Assembly (NCBI GenBank): GCA_018713185.1
Contig: DVFQ01000121.1
Span: forward strand, 1-42,039
Source of the DNA: Candidatus Copromonas avistercoris (nom. illeg.)
Lineage (GTDB): Bacteria > Bacillota > Clostridia > Lachnospirales > Lachnospiraceae
Length of the DNA stretch: 42,039 nt
Direction of reading: 5' to 3'
The notes below the pieces were generated by a model. The model made no database searches, was not told the origin of the DNA, and was given only the letters and a program-made list of their open reading frames with translations. The translations under genes and the position numbers were made by a program. This document shows positions 19,048 through 28,298 of the stretch, piece after piece. Numbering within the stretch: position 1 is the first letter of the stretch; the number at the start of each line of letters is the position of its first letter.

Positions 19048-21369
19048 ATAAAAAGACCTTTGCTGTATCTGACAGGGGGACTGGTACTTGGAGAGACGAT
19101 GGCCCTTTGGATGACGGCGGAGAGGGTGCGATTTTTGGCGGCGGCCGTCCTGCTGATCCTTTGCCTTGCCCTGTGGAAAAAATACGGGGGCGAGGGGAAG
19201 GAGAAAGCGGCGGCTGCCGTTTTTGCCGGATTTTTTCTGGGATTTTTCGTGATGGCGTTGGAAACCTGGCGGTTTGAAGGGGAGGGGACGGCCTGGGACG
19301 CCTTTAAAGAGGAGGACGCGCGGATCTGGGGACGGGTGGAGGCGATCGAGGAAAGAGAAGACGGGTTCCGGCTGATCCTCGGGGATGTGAAAACCTCCGC
19401 GGGGACGAAGATCCGGCGGGTGTTCTGCTATACGGACCAGGCGGAGGGGCTGAAGCTGGGAAGAAGGATCACGGCTTCCGGCGCCGGCGAGGAGCCGGAG
19501 GGGGCGGGAAATCCGGGGAGTTTTGATTACCGGCTCTACTGCCGGGGAATGGGGATCGGCGGCGTTTTCTACGCGGAGAGCTATGAGGCGGCGGACGCCC
19601 GCGTGGACCGGCTGGCAGAGGCCCTTCGGAATTTGAAAGCGGTCTTTTCCGCCAGGCTGCTAGAAATCGCGCCCCAGGAGGACGCGGGAATTTTAATGGC
19701 GGTTCTTTTAGGCGATAAAACCAGGCTGCCGGATCCGGTCTATGAGCTTTACAGAAGGAACGGGATTTCCCATCTTCTTGCCATCAGCGGCCTTCATGTT
19801 TCCGTGATCGGCCTGGGGATCTGGAAGGGCTTCCGTAAGGGCGGGGCCGGTTTCTGGGTTTCGGGGCTTCTGGCCTCCGGGATTTTGATCCTCTATGGGA
19901 AAATGGTGGGCTTCGGGCCGTCGGTAACGCGGGCGGTTCTTATGGCCTCTCTGTCTTTTTTGGCGAAGGCCTTCGGCAGGACCTATGATCTTCCCTCGGC
20001 CCTCTGTGTTCCCTGTTTGATCCTTTTGATCTTCAGACCCTATCTTTTGACCCAGGCCGGGTTCCAGCTTTCCTTTCTGGCCGTGGGCGCCATTTTCTAT
20101 CCGGGAAGCGTCCTGCTCCGCCTGGCGGGAAAGAGAAAGCTTCTCCAGTCCTTTTTGATCAGTCTTTCGGTGCAGATGGCGACGGGGCCGGTGATCCTGT
20201 ACCATTCCTTTGAGCTTCCGCCCTATGGAGTGTTTCTGAATCTGGCGGTGATCCCTTTGATGACGTATGTGGCGGTTTCCGGCTTCGCCGGGCTTTTCGG
20301 CTCCTTCCTTTGGGAGGCCGGCGGGGCGGCCTTTCTGGGCGGGGCCCATTATGTTCTAAGGTTTTATGAAGGGCTTTGCCTGCTTACGGAGCGGCTTCCC
20401 TATTCCAATCTGGTGCTGGGAAGGCCCGCCTTCTGGCAGATGGCCCTTTATTATGGATGCCTGCTGGCGGGAACGCTGGTTTTTTCCCGGGCCCTAAAAC
20501 GGCCGGGCGTCCGCCGGATGCTTTTCGGCGCTCTTTTCTGGGCGGCGGGATACGTGTTCCTTCTTCCAATCCGTCCGTCGGGACTATTTGTGACCTTCTT
20601 GGATGTGGGCCAGGGAGATGGGATTTATCTGGAAGCGGATGGAAGGAATCTTTTGGTGGACTGCGGAAGCTCCTGGGGAAACGAGGTGGGGGAGAACTGC
20701 CTGGTCCCGTTTTTAAAGAGCCGCGGCGTGACTCATCTGGACGGGGCGGCGGTGAGCCACGGCGACTGGGACCATGTGAGCGGGATCCGGTATCTGCTGG
20801 AATCAGAGGAATCGGGCGTTACCATTGGGACGCTCCTATTAGCCAAGGCCGGAAGCGGGGAGATTTATGAGGAGCTAGCCAGGATGGCCAGAAAACGGGG
20901 AAGCGCCGTCCGCTATCTGGAGGCCGGGGACCGGCTGGAGGGGATTTTGGGCCGGGAGGTTTCGGTGGAATGCCTGTACCCGGCCGGGGATTTTTCCAGC
21001 GAGGACCGCAATGAGGAGTCGCTGGTGCTGTCGGTGGCCTACGGCGGGTTTTCCATGCTCCTGACGGGAGACGTGGGAATTTCCGGCGAGGAGCAGATGA
21101 TCGAGGAGGGGAGGCTCCGGCCGGTGACGGTCTTAAAGGCGGGCCACCATGGCTCCTCCACTTCCTCGGGCGAGGACTTTGTCCGCATTCTTAAGCCTTC
21201 CTGGGTGATTTTTTCCTACGGCGAGGGCAACCGGTATGGGCATCCCCATGAGGAGGTTGTGGAGCGCTTTCAAGACGCCGGTTCCAGTCTCTTGGGAACG
21301 GCCCGGATGGGGGCGATCGAGCTTACAACGGACGGGAAGCGGGTCCGTTTGAAGGGGTACCGGAATTAA
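19048..21369 (+). CDS. comEC: DNA internalization-related competence protein ComEC/Rec2
   Basis: DUF4131-like N-terminus, GDKTRLP, HLLAISGLHVSVIG, LDVGQGDGIYLE, SHGDWDHVSG metallo-beta-lactamase domain. Start uncertain (see findings). Confidence 0.93.
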   Translation: MKRPLLYLTGGLVLGETMALWMTAERVRFLAAAVLLILCLALWKKYGGEGKEKAAAAVFAGFFLGFFVMALETWRFEGEGTAWDAFKEEDARIWGRVEAIEEREDGFRLILGDVKTSAGTKIRRVFCYTDQAEGLKLGRRITASGAGEEPEGAGNPGSFDYRLYCRGMGIGGVFYAESYEAADARVDRLAEALRNLKAVFSARLLEIAPQEDAGILMAVLLGDKTRLPDPVYELYRRNGISHLLAISGLHVSVIGLGIWKGFRKGGAGFWVSGLLASGILILYGKMVGFGPSVTRAVLMASLSFLAKAFGRTYDLPSALCVPCLILLIFRPYLLTQAGFQLSFLAVGAIFYPGSVLLRLAGKRKLLQSFLISLSVQMATGPVILYHSFELPPYGVFLNLAVIPLMTYVAVSGFAGLFGSFLWEAGGAAFLGGAHYVLRFYEGLCLLTERLPYSNLVLGRPAFWQMALYYGCLLAGTLVFSRALKRPGVRRMLFGALFWAAGYVFLLPIRPSGLFVTFLDVGQGDGIYLEADGRNLLVDCGSSWGNEVGENCLVPFLKSRGVTHLDGAAVSHGDWDHVSGIRYLLESEESGVTIGTLLLAKAGSGEIYEELARMARKRGSAVRYLEAGDRLEGILGREVSVECLYPAGDFSSEDRNEESLVLSVAYGGFSMLLTGDVGISGEEQMIEEGRLRPVTVLKAGHHGSSTSSGEDFVRILKPSWVIFSYGEGNRYGHPHEEVVERFQDAGSSLLGTARMGAIELTTDGKRVRLKGYRN

Positions 21370-21390
21370 GGACGGCGGGGCTTAGGTTTC

Positions 21391-21419
21391 TTGACAGCCG
21401 TCGGGATCTTTGATAAAGT
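21391..21419 (+). promoter_or_regulatory. sigmaA-type promoter of ccdA-tlpA
   Basis: TTGACA (21391-21396), 17-nt spacer, TAAAGT (21414-21419). Confidence 0.7.
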
Positions 21420-21445
21420 AAGGGGAAAATGAAGGAGAATTTGCA

Positions 21446-22783
21446 ATGGGATTTTCACTGGATATCAGCGTACCGGCTTTGACGGTCTTTCTGCAGGGGC
21501 TTTTCAGCTTTTTCTCACCCTGCGTTCTTCCGCTGCTGCCGCTCTATTTAAGCTACTTGACGGGGCAGTCGGAAAAAAGCAGGCTTCGAGGGCTTGTCAA
21601 TACGGTCTTTTTCGTGATCGGAGTCAGCTTCGCTTTTTTTGTTCTTGGATTGGGCGTATCGGCCCTGGGAATGTTTTTTAGAGGAAATCAGCTGCTGTTC
21701 GCGAGGATCGGCGGGGTGCTGGTGATCCTTTTTGGCCTTTATCAGCTGGGGGTATTCGGAACATCCAGCGTTCTCTCAAGGGAGCTTCGCCTTCCGTTCC
21801 AGCTGGACGGCGCGGCCATGTCGCCTGCGGCGGCTTTGATCTTGGGCTTTACCTTCAGCTTTTCCTGGACCCCCTGCGTGGGACCGGCGCTTGCCAGCGT
21901 TCTTTTGCTGGCCGCGTCGGCTGATACCAAAGCCCATGGATTCCTTCTTATCGGCGTTTATACCCTGGGATTCATTCTGCCGTTTCTTGCGGTGGGGCTG
22001 TTTACGTCGGCGCTTCTTGGCGTGTTCCGGAAGTACCGCCGCGGGGTGCAGTACACGGTGAAAGCCGGAGCGGTGCTGATGATCTTCATGGGCGTTCTTA
22101 TGATAACGGGCCAGATGAATACGGTCAGCGGATATCTGTCGGAGCTTTCCGGAACGGAGAATGTTGGGACAGAGGCTTCCGGGGATGTGACAGCCGGGCC
22201 GGAGTCAGCGGAGACGGAGATTCCCGATACGGCGGATGCCTCCGGCGGTGAGAATGCGGGGAACGCGTCCGCTGGGGAATCGGAAGCAGCAGAGGAGCCA
22301 GAAGCAGCGGGCGGAGGAGCGGAAGCAGCTTCCGGCGTGCTTCCGGCGATCGACTTTACGCTGACGGACCAGTATGGAAATGAACACACGCTTTCGGATT
22401 ACAAAGGAAAAACCGTTTTCTTAAATTTCTGGGCGACCTGGTGTCACTGGTGTGTGACGGAGATGGATGATATCCAGATGCTGTATGATGAATACAAGGA
22501 AGCCGGAGATGATTCGGTGGTGATCTTAGGGATTGCCGCTCCGGATTACGGCAGCGAGGTTTCCCAAGAGGAAATCACGGCGTTTCTTGAGGAAAACGGG
22601 TATTCGTATCCGGTTTTGATGGATGACGGAGGGAATGTGTTTACCAGCTATGGCGTTTATTCCTACCCTACCACGTTTATGTTTAACGCCGACGGAAATG
22701 TATTTGGGTACGCTCCGGGCATGCTGACGGAGGAAATGATGAGAAGCATTATTGAACAGACGGAGAGCGGAGTCCGCCAGTAG
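21446..22783 (+). CDS. CcdA-type membrane thiol transporter fused to TlpA-like thioredoxin domain
   Basis: FSPCVLPLLPLYLSYL and SWTPCVGPAL (CcdA), low-complexity linker, NFWATWCHWCVTEMDD thioredoxin fold. Confidence 0.93.
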   Translation: MGFSLDISVPALTVFLQGLFSFFSPCVLPLLPLYLSYLTGQSEKSRLRGLVNTVFFVIGVSFAFFVLGLGVSALGMFFRGNQLLFARIGGVLVILFGLYQLGVFGTSSVLSRELRLPFQLDGAAMSPAAALILGFTFSFSWTPCVGPALASVLLLAASADTKAHGFLLIGVYTLGFILPFLAVGLFTSALLGVFRKYRRGVQYTVKAGAVLMIFMGVLMITGQMNTVSGYLSELSGTENVGTEASGDVTAGPESAETEIPDTADASGGENAGNASAGESEAAEEPEAAGGGAEAASGVLPAIDFTLTDQYGNEHTLSDYKGKTVFLNFWATWCHWCVTEMDDIQMLYDEYKEAGDDSVVILGIAAPDYGSEVSQEEITAFLEENGYSYPVLMDDGGNVFTSYGVYSYPTTFMFNADGNVFGYAPGMLTEEMMRSIIEQTESGVRQ

Positions 22784-22805
22784 GAAAGAAGGGAGGAACG
22801 GCCGG

Positions 22806-23786
22806 ATGCAGACGTTAAATCAGGATATCAAAGAGCGGCGTTTCCGGCGGGTCTATCTGCTGTTCGGCGAGGAACCGTTCCTTGTAAGCAGCTATAAAAA
22901 GCGGCTTAGGGAAGCGATTTCCGGAGACGATACGATGAATTTTAATTATTTCGAGGGAAAATCGCCGGACGTGAAGGAAATCATCAGCCTTGCCGATACG
23001 ATGCCCTTCTTTGCGGAGCGCCGTCTGATCATGGTGGATGAGAGCGGATTTTTTAAAGGCGCGGCGCCGGAGGAGTTGGCGGACTATATTCCGGAGCTGC
23101 CGGAAACCACCTGCCTGGTTTTCTGTGAGAAGGAAGTGGACAAACGGAACCGGCTGTATAAAAAGGTGAAGGAGACCGGCTACGCGGCGGAATTAAATAA
23201 GCAGGATTCGGCATCCCTAACGCGGTGGGCGGGTGGGATCCTGGCCAGGGACGGGAAGAAGATCACCAGGCAGACCATGGAATATTTTCTGGAAAGAACG
23301 GGAGATGAGATGGAAAATATCCGCATGGAGCTGGAAAAGCTGATCTGCTATACCATGGGCCGCGAGGTGATCACGAAGGAGGACATCGACGCCGTCGGAA
23401 CCGTTCATGTCAACAGCCGGATTTTTGAGATGACAGCGGCGATCGTGGCGGGAAACCGGACGAAGGCCATGGAGCTTTACGAAGATCTTTTAACGCTGAG
23501 AGAGCCGCCGATGAGGATTTTGTTTTTGATCGCGCGGCAGTTTAATCAGCTGCTTTTGGCAAAGGAGCTGTCGGCAGGCGGAAGCGGCAAGGGCGAGATC
23601 GCGTCCCGGCTCAAGGTTCCGCCCTTTGCGGCGGGAAAGCTTCTGGGACAGGCAAAGGCTTTCAGCCGGGAGCAGATGATCGCTTATGTGAAGCACTGTG
23701 TGGAGATCGAGGAGGACGTAAAGACGGGAAAGCTTTCCGACCGGCTGGCGGTGGAGCTTTTGATCGCGGGAAAATACGGAAAATAG
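22806..23786 (+). CDS. holA: DNA polymerase III subunit delta
   Basis: RRVYLLFGEEPFLV, TLREPPMRILFLIARQFNQLL; synteny upstream of rpsT. Confidence 0.93.
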   Translation: MQTLNQDIKERRFRRVYLLFGEEPFLVSSYKKRLREAISGDDTMNFNYFEGKSPDVKEIISLADTMPFFAERRLIMVDESGFFKGAAPEELADYIPELPETTCLVFCEKEVDKRNRLYKKVKETGYAAELNKQDSASLTRWAGGILARDGKKITRQTMEYFLERTGDEMENIRMELEKLICYTMGREVITKEDIDAVGTVHVNSRIFEMTAAIVAGNRTKAMELYEDLLTLREPPMRILFLIARQFNQLLLAKELSAGGSGKGEIASRLKVPPFAAGKLLGQAKAFSREQMIAYVKHCVEIEEDVKTGKLSDRLAVELLIAGKYGK

Positions 23787-23809
23787 CCGGGATAGAACAG
23801 CAAAAAATA

Positions 23810-23850
23810 AAAAGCGCAGTTTCCGACACACCCAACGGAAACGCGCTTTT
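23810..23850. terminator. Bidirectional terminator between holA and rpsT
   Basis: AAAAGCGCAGTTTCCG...CGGAAACGCGCTTTT stem with one bulge and A/T flanks. Confidence 0.8.
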
Positions 23851-23879
23851 CGTTTATGCATAGTAATCCAGTCTTATGA

Positions 23880-24143
23880 TTAAGCCATTGCGTTAACGGC
23901 TTTGGACAAACGGGATACTTTTCTGGAAGCGGTATTTTTGTGATATACGCCCTTGGAAGTAGCCTTGTCGATTTCGCTGATCGCAGCAAGAAGCGCAGCC
24001 TGTGCAGCAGCCTTGTCACCGGCGGTAATTGCGGCGTCAACCTTCTTTACGAATGTTTTCACTCTTGAACGAATTGCTTTGTTTCTGGCAGCCTTAGTTT
24101 CTGCAACCAGAATTCTTTTCTTTGCAGATTTGATGTTAGCCAA
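23880..24143 (-). CDS. rpsT: 30S ribosomal protein S20 (TTG start)
   Basis: (M)ANIKSAKKRILVAETKAARNKAIRSRVKTFVKK; GGAGGTG 6 nt before TTG. Confidence 0.97.
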   Translation of the reverse strand: MANIKSAKKRILVAETKAARNKAIRSRVKTFVKKVDAAITAGDKAAAQAALLAAISEIDKATSKGVYHKNTASRKVSRLSKAVNAMA

Positions 24144-24233
24144 TCTGTACACCTCCATATGAATTCAAAATGATCGCTGTTTGTTTTGCATCAAAGTCTG
24201 GACACGGACAGTTCAATGTAAACACGCTATAAT

Positions 24234-24262
24234 ATTTTAACGAATATATCCGAGGATGTCAA
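24234..24262 (-). promoter_or_regulatory. sigmaA promoter of rpsT
   Basis: Minus strand TTGACA (24262-24257), 17-nt spacer, TAAAAT (24239-24234). Confidence 0.75.
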
Positions 24263-24271
24263 TACATAATT
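24242..24271 (+). promoter_or_regulatory. Candidate sigmaG-type promoter of gpr
   Basis: GAATA (24242-24246), 18-nt spacer, CATAATT (24265-24271); one mismatch to GHATR-N18-CATNHTA. Confidence 0.5.
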
Positions 24272-24364
24272 CCTTCTTTTTTGCCAAAGACTATCCATGA
24301 AATGTGAAATCAAAGAGCAGATCAAAGCGAAAAAAAACGGCAGGAAGAAAGGAAAGGACGGACG

Positions 24365-25462
24365 ATGGGGAAAAAGGAGAAAGGGAAGAAACAAGCGGCA
24401 TCCAATAAGGAACGGAGAAGGGATGGACGCGGGCAGGAGCAGCGGGTGCAGCCGGGGCTTTGGGACCGGTTCCAGGCGCGTACGGACCTGGCGCTGGAGG
24501 AACGGGAGCGGTTCCCCGGCGACGGAGGAGAGGCCGCGGGCGTTGTATTAAAGGAGAAAGAAAGGAGCGGAGGGTTCCGCCTGACGGAGGTTACGATCCT
24601 GGATGAGGAAGGGGCGAGGCAGATGGGAAAGCCGGCAGGCGTCTATCTGACTCTGGAAGCGCCTTTGTTTTTCGGCCGGGAGGAGAAGCGGCTAAAAGCG
24701 GCGGCCGGCGAGACGGCGGCGCTTCTGGGGCGGCTGTTTTCCCGTCATGGAATCGGCAAGACAAGAGCTCCCAGGCTTTTCGTGGTCGGGCTTGGGAATC
24801 CGGAGGCGACGCCGGACGCTCTGGGACCGATGGTGCTGGAGCGGCTGACGATGACCCGCCATCTTTTCTTTCCCGGAAACGGCGGGAACGGGGAAGAACC
24901 GCAGGGCCCTATGCTCAGCGGGATCGCTCCCGGGGTCATGGCCAGAACGGGCATGGAGACGGCTGAAATCATCCGGGGGATCGTAAGGGAAACCCAGCCG
25001 GACGCAGTTTTAGCGGTGGACGCGCTGGCTGCCAGGAGCGCCGGGCGGCTGGGGAATACGATCCAGCTTTCCGATACGGGGATCCATCCCGGTTCCGGAG
25101 TCGGAAACCATAGGAGCAGCCTGACGGAGGAAACCCTGGGGGTGCCGGTGTTCGCCCTGGGCGCGCCGACGGTGGTGGGCGCAGCCTCCATTGTAAACGA
25201 TACCATCGACGCCATGGTCGCGGTTTTAAAGGAAAATACCTCTCTGCGGGATTATGGGGAGGCGGTGGAAGCCATGGAGCCGGAAAAGCAGTATCAGCTG
25301 ATCCGGGAGATTTTGGAGCCGCGGCTGGGTCCCATGTATGTGACGCCCCATGATATTGATTTTAGGGTGGAGCTTTTAAGCCGGGTGATTTCCGAGGGGA
25401 TCCAGAAGGCGGTATTTGCGCTTCCTGGATGTGATGAAAAGAAGAAGCGCGGCATAAAATAA
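24365..25462 (+). CDS. gpr: GPR endopeptidase (germination protease)
   Basis: RTDLALEERE, VVGLGNPEATPDALGP, GNTIQLSDTGIHPGSGVGNHR, LGAPTVV motifs. Confidence 0.96.
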   Translation: MGKKEKGKKQAASNKERRRDGRGQEQRVQPGLWDRFQARTDLALEERERFPGDGGEAAGVVLKEKERSGGFRLTEVTILDEEGARQMGKPAGVYLTLEAPLFFGREEKRLKAAAGETAALLGRLFSRHGIGKTRAPRLFVVGLGNPEATPDALGPMVLERLTMTRHLFFPGNGGNGEEPQGPMLSGIAPGVMARTGMETAEIIRGIVRETQPDAVLAVDALAARSAGRLGNTIQLSDTGIHPGSGVGNHRSSLTEETLGVPVFALGAPTVVGAASIVNDTIDAMVAVLKENTSLRDYGEAVEAMEPEKQYQLIREILEPRLGPMYVTPHDIDFRVELLSRVISEGIQKAVFALPGCDEKKKRGIK

Positions 25463-25489
25463 AAAGAAAAGCGGCGGCGGAAGGCGGAC

Positions 25490-26779
25490 ATGGGGTACAG
25501 ATGGCGCAGATTTTGGCGGAGGCTTCGGTTGGCCCGCCCGTCGCCAAGGCTTATTTTGGCGGCGGCCGGGCTTTTCCTGCTCTGGGCGGCCGTAAGCTTG
25601 GGGAAAGGCGGAACGGTGGATTTTGAGGCGTACCGGGTACAGCTGGCGGAAAAAGTGATGGAAGGCTGGTTTCCGGCTTCCCGATACGGAACAAAAGATT
25701 CAATTTTCGCGTTCTGTGAACCGATTTTATTCCGATATCTGGCCCGCCAGGAAACGGGCCAAGACCCGCCTGGAACGGAGTTGGCCGAAACGGGACGGGG
25801 CGAAGCAGGATCGACCGGAGCGGAATTAGCCGAAACAGAACGGGCGGGGGCAGAAACGGCTGAGCTGGGATCGGCCGGGACAGGATTGGGCGGAGCGGGG
25901 CTGGCTGGAGCAGGATTGGAGCCGGAAAACGGAAGACCGGAGACGGCTCCGGCGGCGGGAGAAAACGCGGAGGCCGCAGCGGAAGCAAGCTTGGGGAACG
26001 GACAAAGGGCTTCTTCGGATTTCTTATTAAAAAAGCTTGCCGATTATGATTACCTGATGCAGAATTATTACAGCGTCCATCCCACAACCACGGCAGACCG
26101 GGAACTGATGAACGCGGAAACGCTTTTGGGCGTGGATCTTACGCTGGAAAAGGATCTGGAAAATCCCCAGATCCTGATCTATCACACCCATTCCCAGGAG
26201 GAATTTATTGATTATCCGGAGAATCCGGAGGCGACGATCGTGGGCGTGGGAACGTACCTTGCCGGGCTTTTGGAGCAGAAGGGCTACGGGGTCATTCATG
26301 ACACCGGGGTTTATGACGTCAGGGATGGAACGCTGGACCGGAGCCAGGCTTATACATACGCGCTGGAGGGGATCAACGGGATCCTGCAGGAGCATCCATC
26401 CATCGAGGTGGTTTTGGATATCCATCGGGACGGCGTGGCGGAGGGGACGAAGCTGGTGACGGAGATCAATGGGAAACCGACGGCAAAGATCATGTTTTTC
26501 AACGGGATTTCCCAAACGCCGGACGGCCCCATCGAATATCTTCCCAATCCGAACCGGGAGGGGAATCTGGCCTTCAGCCTTCAGATGCAGTTAGAAGCGG
26601 CGGAGCAGTTTCCCGGTTTTACCAGAAAGATTTATTTAAAGGGCCTGCGGTACAACCTGCACGTGAGACCCCGGGCTTCTTTGATCGAGGTGGGGGCCCA
26701 GACCAATACGTATGAGGAGGCGAAAAACGCCATGGAACCGCTGGCTGAGATTTTGGACGCGGTGCTGTCGGGGAGGTAG
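25490..26779 (+). CDS. spoIIP: Stage II sporulation protein P
   Basis: ILIYHTHSQEEF, VVLDIHRDG, NPNREGNLAFSLQMQ, RASLIEVGAQTNT; downstream of gpr. Confidence 0.95.
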   Translation: MGYRWRRFWRRLRLARPSPRLILAAAGLFLLWAAVSLGKGGTVDFEAYRVQLAEKVMEGWFPASRYGTKDSIFAFCEPILFRYLARQETGQDPPGTELAETGRGEAGSTGAELAETERAGAETAELGSAGTGLGGAGLAGAGLEPENGRPETAPAAGENAEAAAEASLGNGQRASSDFLLKKLADYDYLMQNYYSVHPTTTADRELMNAETLLGVDLTLEKDLENPQILIYHTHSQEEFIDYPENPEATIVGVGTYLAGLLEQKGYGVIHDTGVYDVRDGTLDRSQAYTYALEGINGILQEHPSIEVVLDIHRDGVAEGTKLVTEINGKPTAKIMFFNGISQTPDGPIEYLPNPNREGNLAFSLQMQLEAAEQFPGFTRKIYLKGLRYNLHVRPRASLIEVGAQTNTYEEAKNAMEPLAEILDAVLSGR

Positions 26780-26796
26780 AGCGGGTCAGGAAAAAA

Positions 26797-26847
26797 GCGG
26801 CAGGCTCCGGGAATCAAACGTAATGGATTCCAACGGAAGCCTGCCGC
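26797..26847. terminator. Terminator between convergent spoIIP and MATE genes
   Basis: GCGGCAGGCTCCG ... CGGAAGCCTGCCGC inverted repeat in the convergent intergenic region. Confidence 0.65.
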
Positions 26848-26867
26848 CGGTGTTTTGCGGAATCGAT

Positions 26868-28229
26868 TTATGAAAAATCAAGATGCTTTTCCCAGCGCCC
26901 GGAAAGATAATAGATTTCCAGGATCAGGGAACATACGATCCATCCTGCTGGATAGGCAAAGCCGACGACGCCGGGCGTATTGGAAATGGACGTGGCGACG
27001 AACAGGTATGCCTGACGGAAAAGGACGAAGGAGAACAGCAGAACGACCATCGGAACTTTCGCGTTTCCCGCGCCTCTTAAGGAACCGGCCACCACCTGAT
27101 TGGGGCCGCAGAATACCATGAAGAACAGGCAGAGGCGGAGGAACAGAACGCCGTACTCCAATACCTTTGGATCCCGGCTGAAAAGCTGAATAAACTGGGG
27201 AGCTAAAATCCAGAGGATCGCCGCCATGGTCAGGGAAATGATCGTGGACAGGCCCAGAGCCACGTTGGTGCCCTTTCTGGCTCTTTTTACGTCGCGGGCG
27301 CCCAGATTCTGTCCGACGAAGGTGGTTGCCGCCTGGCCGATGCTCTGCATAGGCAGCATGACGAACTGATCGATCTTGGTATAGCAGCTCCATCCGGCCA
27401 TGCAGCTGGAGCCGAAATAGTTGATGTAGGACTGAACGTAGGCGTTGGAGAAGGCTGTAATGGACTGCTGGAGCCCGGAGGGAAGCCCGATCATCAGGAT
27501 CTGCTTTAAGATCTTTTTTTCAATGCGCAGATCCTTCCATACCAGCCGGTAGTTTTCCGTGCTTTTTGTAAGGACCAAAAGCACCAGTGCGGCGGAAGCG
27601 AACTGGGAGATAATGGTAGCCCAGGCCACGCCGGCCACGCCCATATGGAAGCTGATCACGAACCACAGGTCGAGGATAATGTTCATGATACTGGAGAAAC
27701 CCAGGAACAGGAGCGGCCGCCTGGTATCGCCCACCGACCGAAGGATCCCGCTTCCCATGTTGTAAACAAGAAGACCAGAGATCCCGCCGAAATAGATCTG
27801 AAGATATTCCGAAGACAGGGGAAGAACATCGTCCGGCGTGTCCATCAATTCCAGCATGAACGGAGCGATATAGATCCCAATCCCCGTAAGGATCACGCCG
27901 CAGATAAAGGTGACGGCAATGGTGGTTTCCACCGCCAGATGGAGCTTTTCGTCGTTGTGGGAGCCGAAATAGCGGCTAATGACGACGCCGGCTCCGATGG
28001 AAACGCCGTTGAAAAACAGAACCAGCATATTGACGATGCTGGTGGTGGAGCCGACGGCGGCCAGCGCTTCGCTGCCGACAAAGTTGCCCACCACAAGACT
28101 GTCCACCGTATTGTAGAGCTGCTGAAACAGGTTGCCGAAGAGCAGCGGGATCGTAAACATGATCAGATGCCGGACGATGGAGCCGGACGTCATATCCACG
28201 GCCTTCAGCTTCTTATGTTCGTGTGACAA
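26868..28229 (-). CDS. MATE family efflux transporter
   Basis: IPLLFGNLFQQLYNTVDSLVVGNFVG, GLPSGLQQSI, FVGQNLGA motifs; 12-TM profile. Confidence 0.93.
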   Translation of the reverse strand: MSHEHKKLKAVDMTSGSIVRHLIMFTIPLLFGNLFQQLYNTVDSLVVGNFVGSEALAAVGSTTSIVNMLVLFFNGVSIGAGVVISRYFGSHNDEKLHLAVETTIAVTFICGVILTGIGIYIAPFMLELMDTPDDVLPLSSEYLQIYFGGISGLLVYNMGSGILRSVGDTRRPLLFLGFSSIMNIILDLWFVISFHMGVAGVAWATIISQFASAALVLLVLTKSTENYRLVWKDLRIEKKILKQILMIGLPSGLQQSITAFSNAYVQSYINYFGSSCMAGWSCYTKIDQFVMLPMQSIGQAATTFVGQNLGARDVKRARKGTNVALGLSTIISLTMAAILWILAPQFIQLFSRDPKVLEYGVLFLRLCLFFMVFCGPNQVVAGSLRGAGNAKVPMVVLLFSFVLFRQAYLFVATSISNTPGVVGFAYPAGWIVCSLILEIYYLSGRWEKHLDFS

Positions 28230-28298
28230 AGTGCATTCCTCCCCTTTCGTTTTGTAACTTAAGTTTACTCCAGGCCATAGGGAAAGTCAACCGCTCCG

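Noticed and set aside
28229-28290. MerR-type operator upstream of the MATE gene (TTGACTTTCCCTATGGCCTGGAGTAAACT)
   Set aside because: Spacer is 17 bp rather than the 19-20 bp typical of MerR promoters and the dyad is poor; an ordinary sigmaA promoter explains it.
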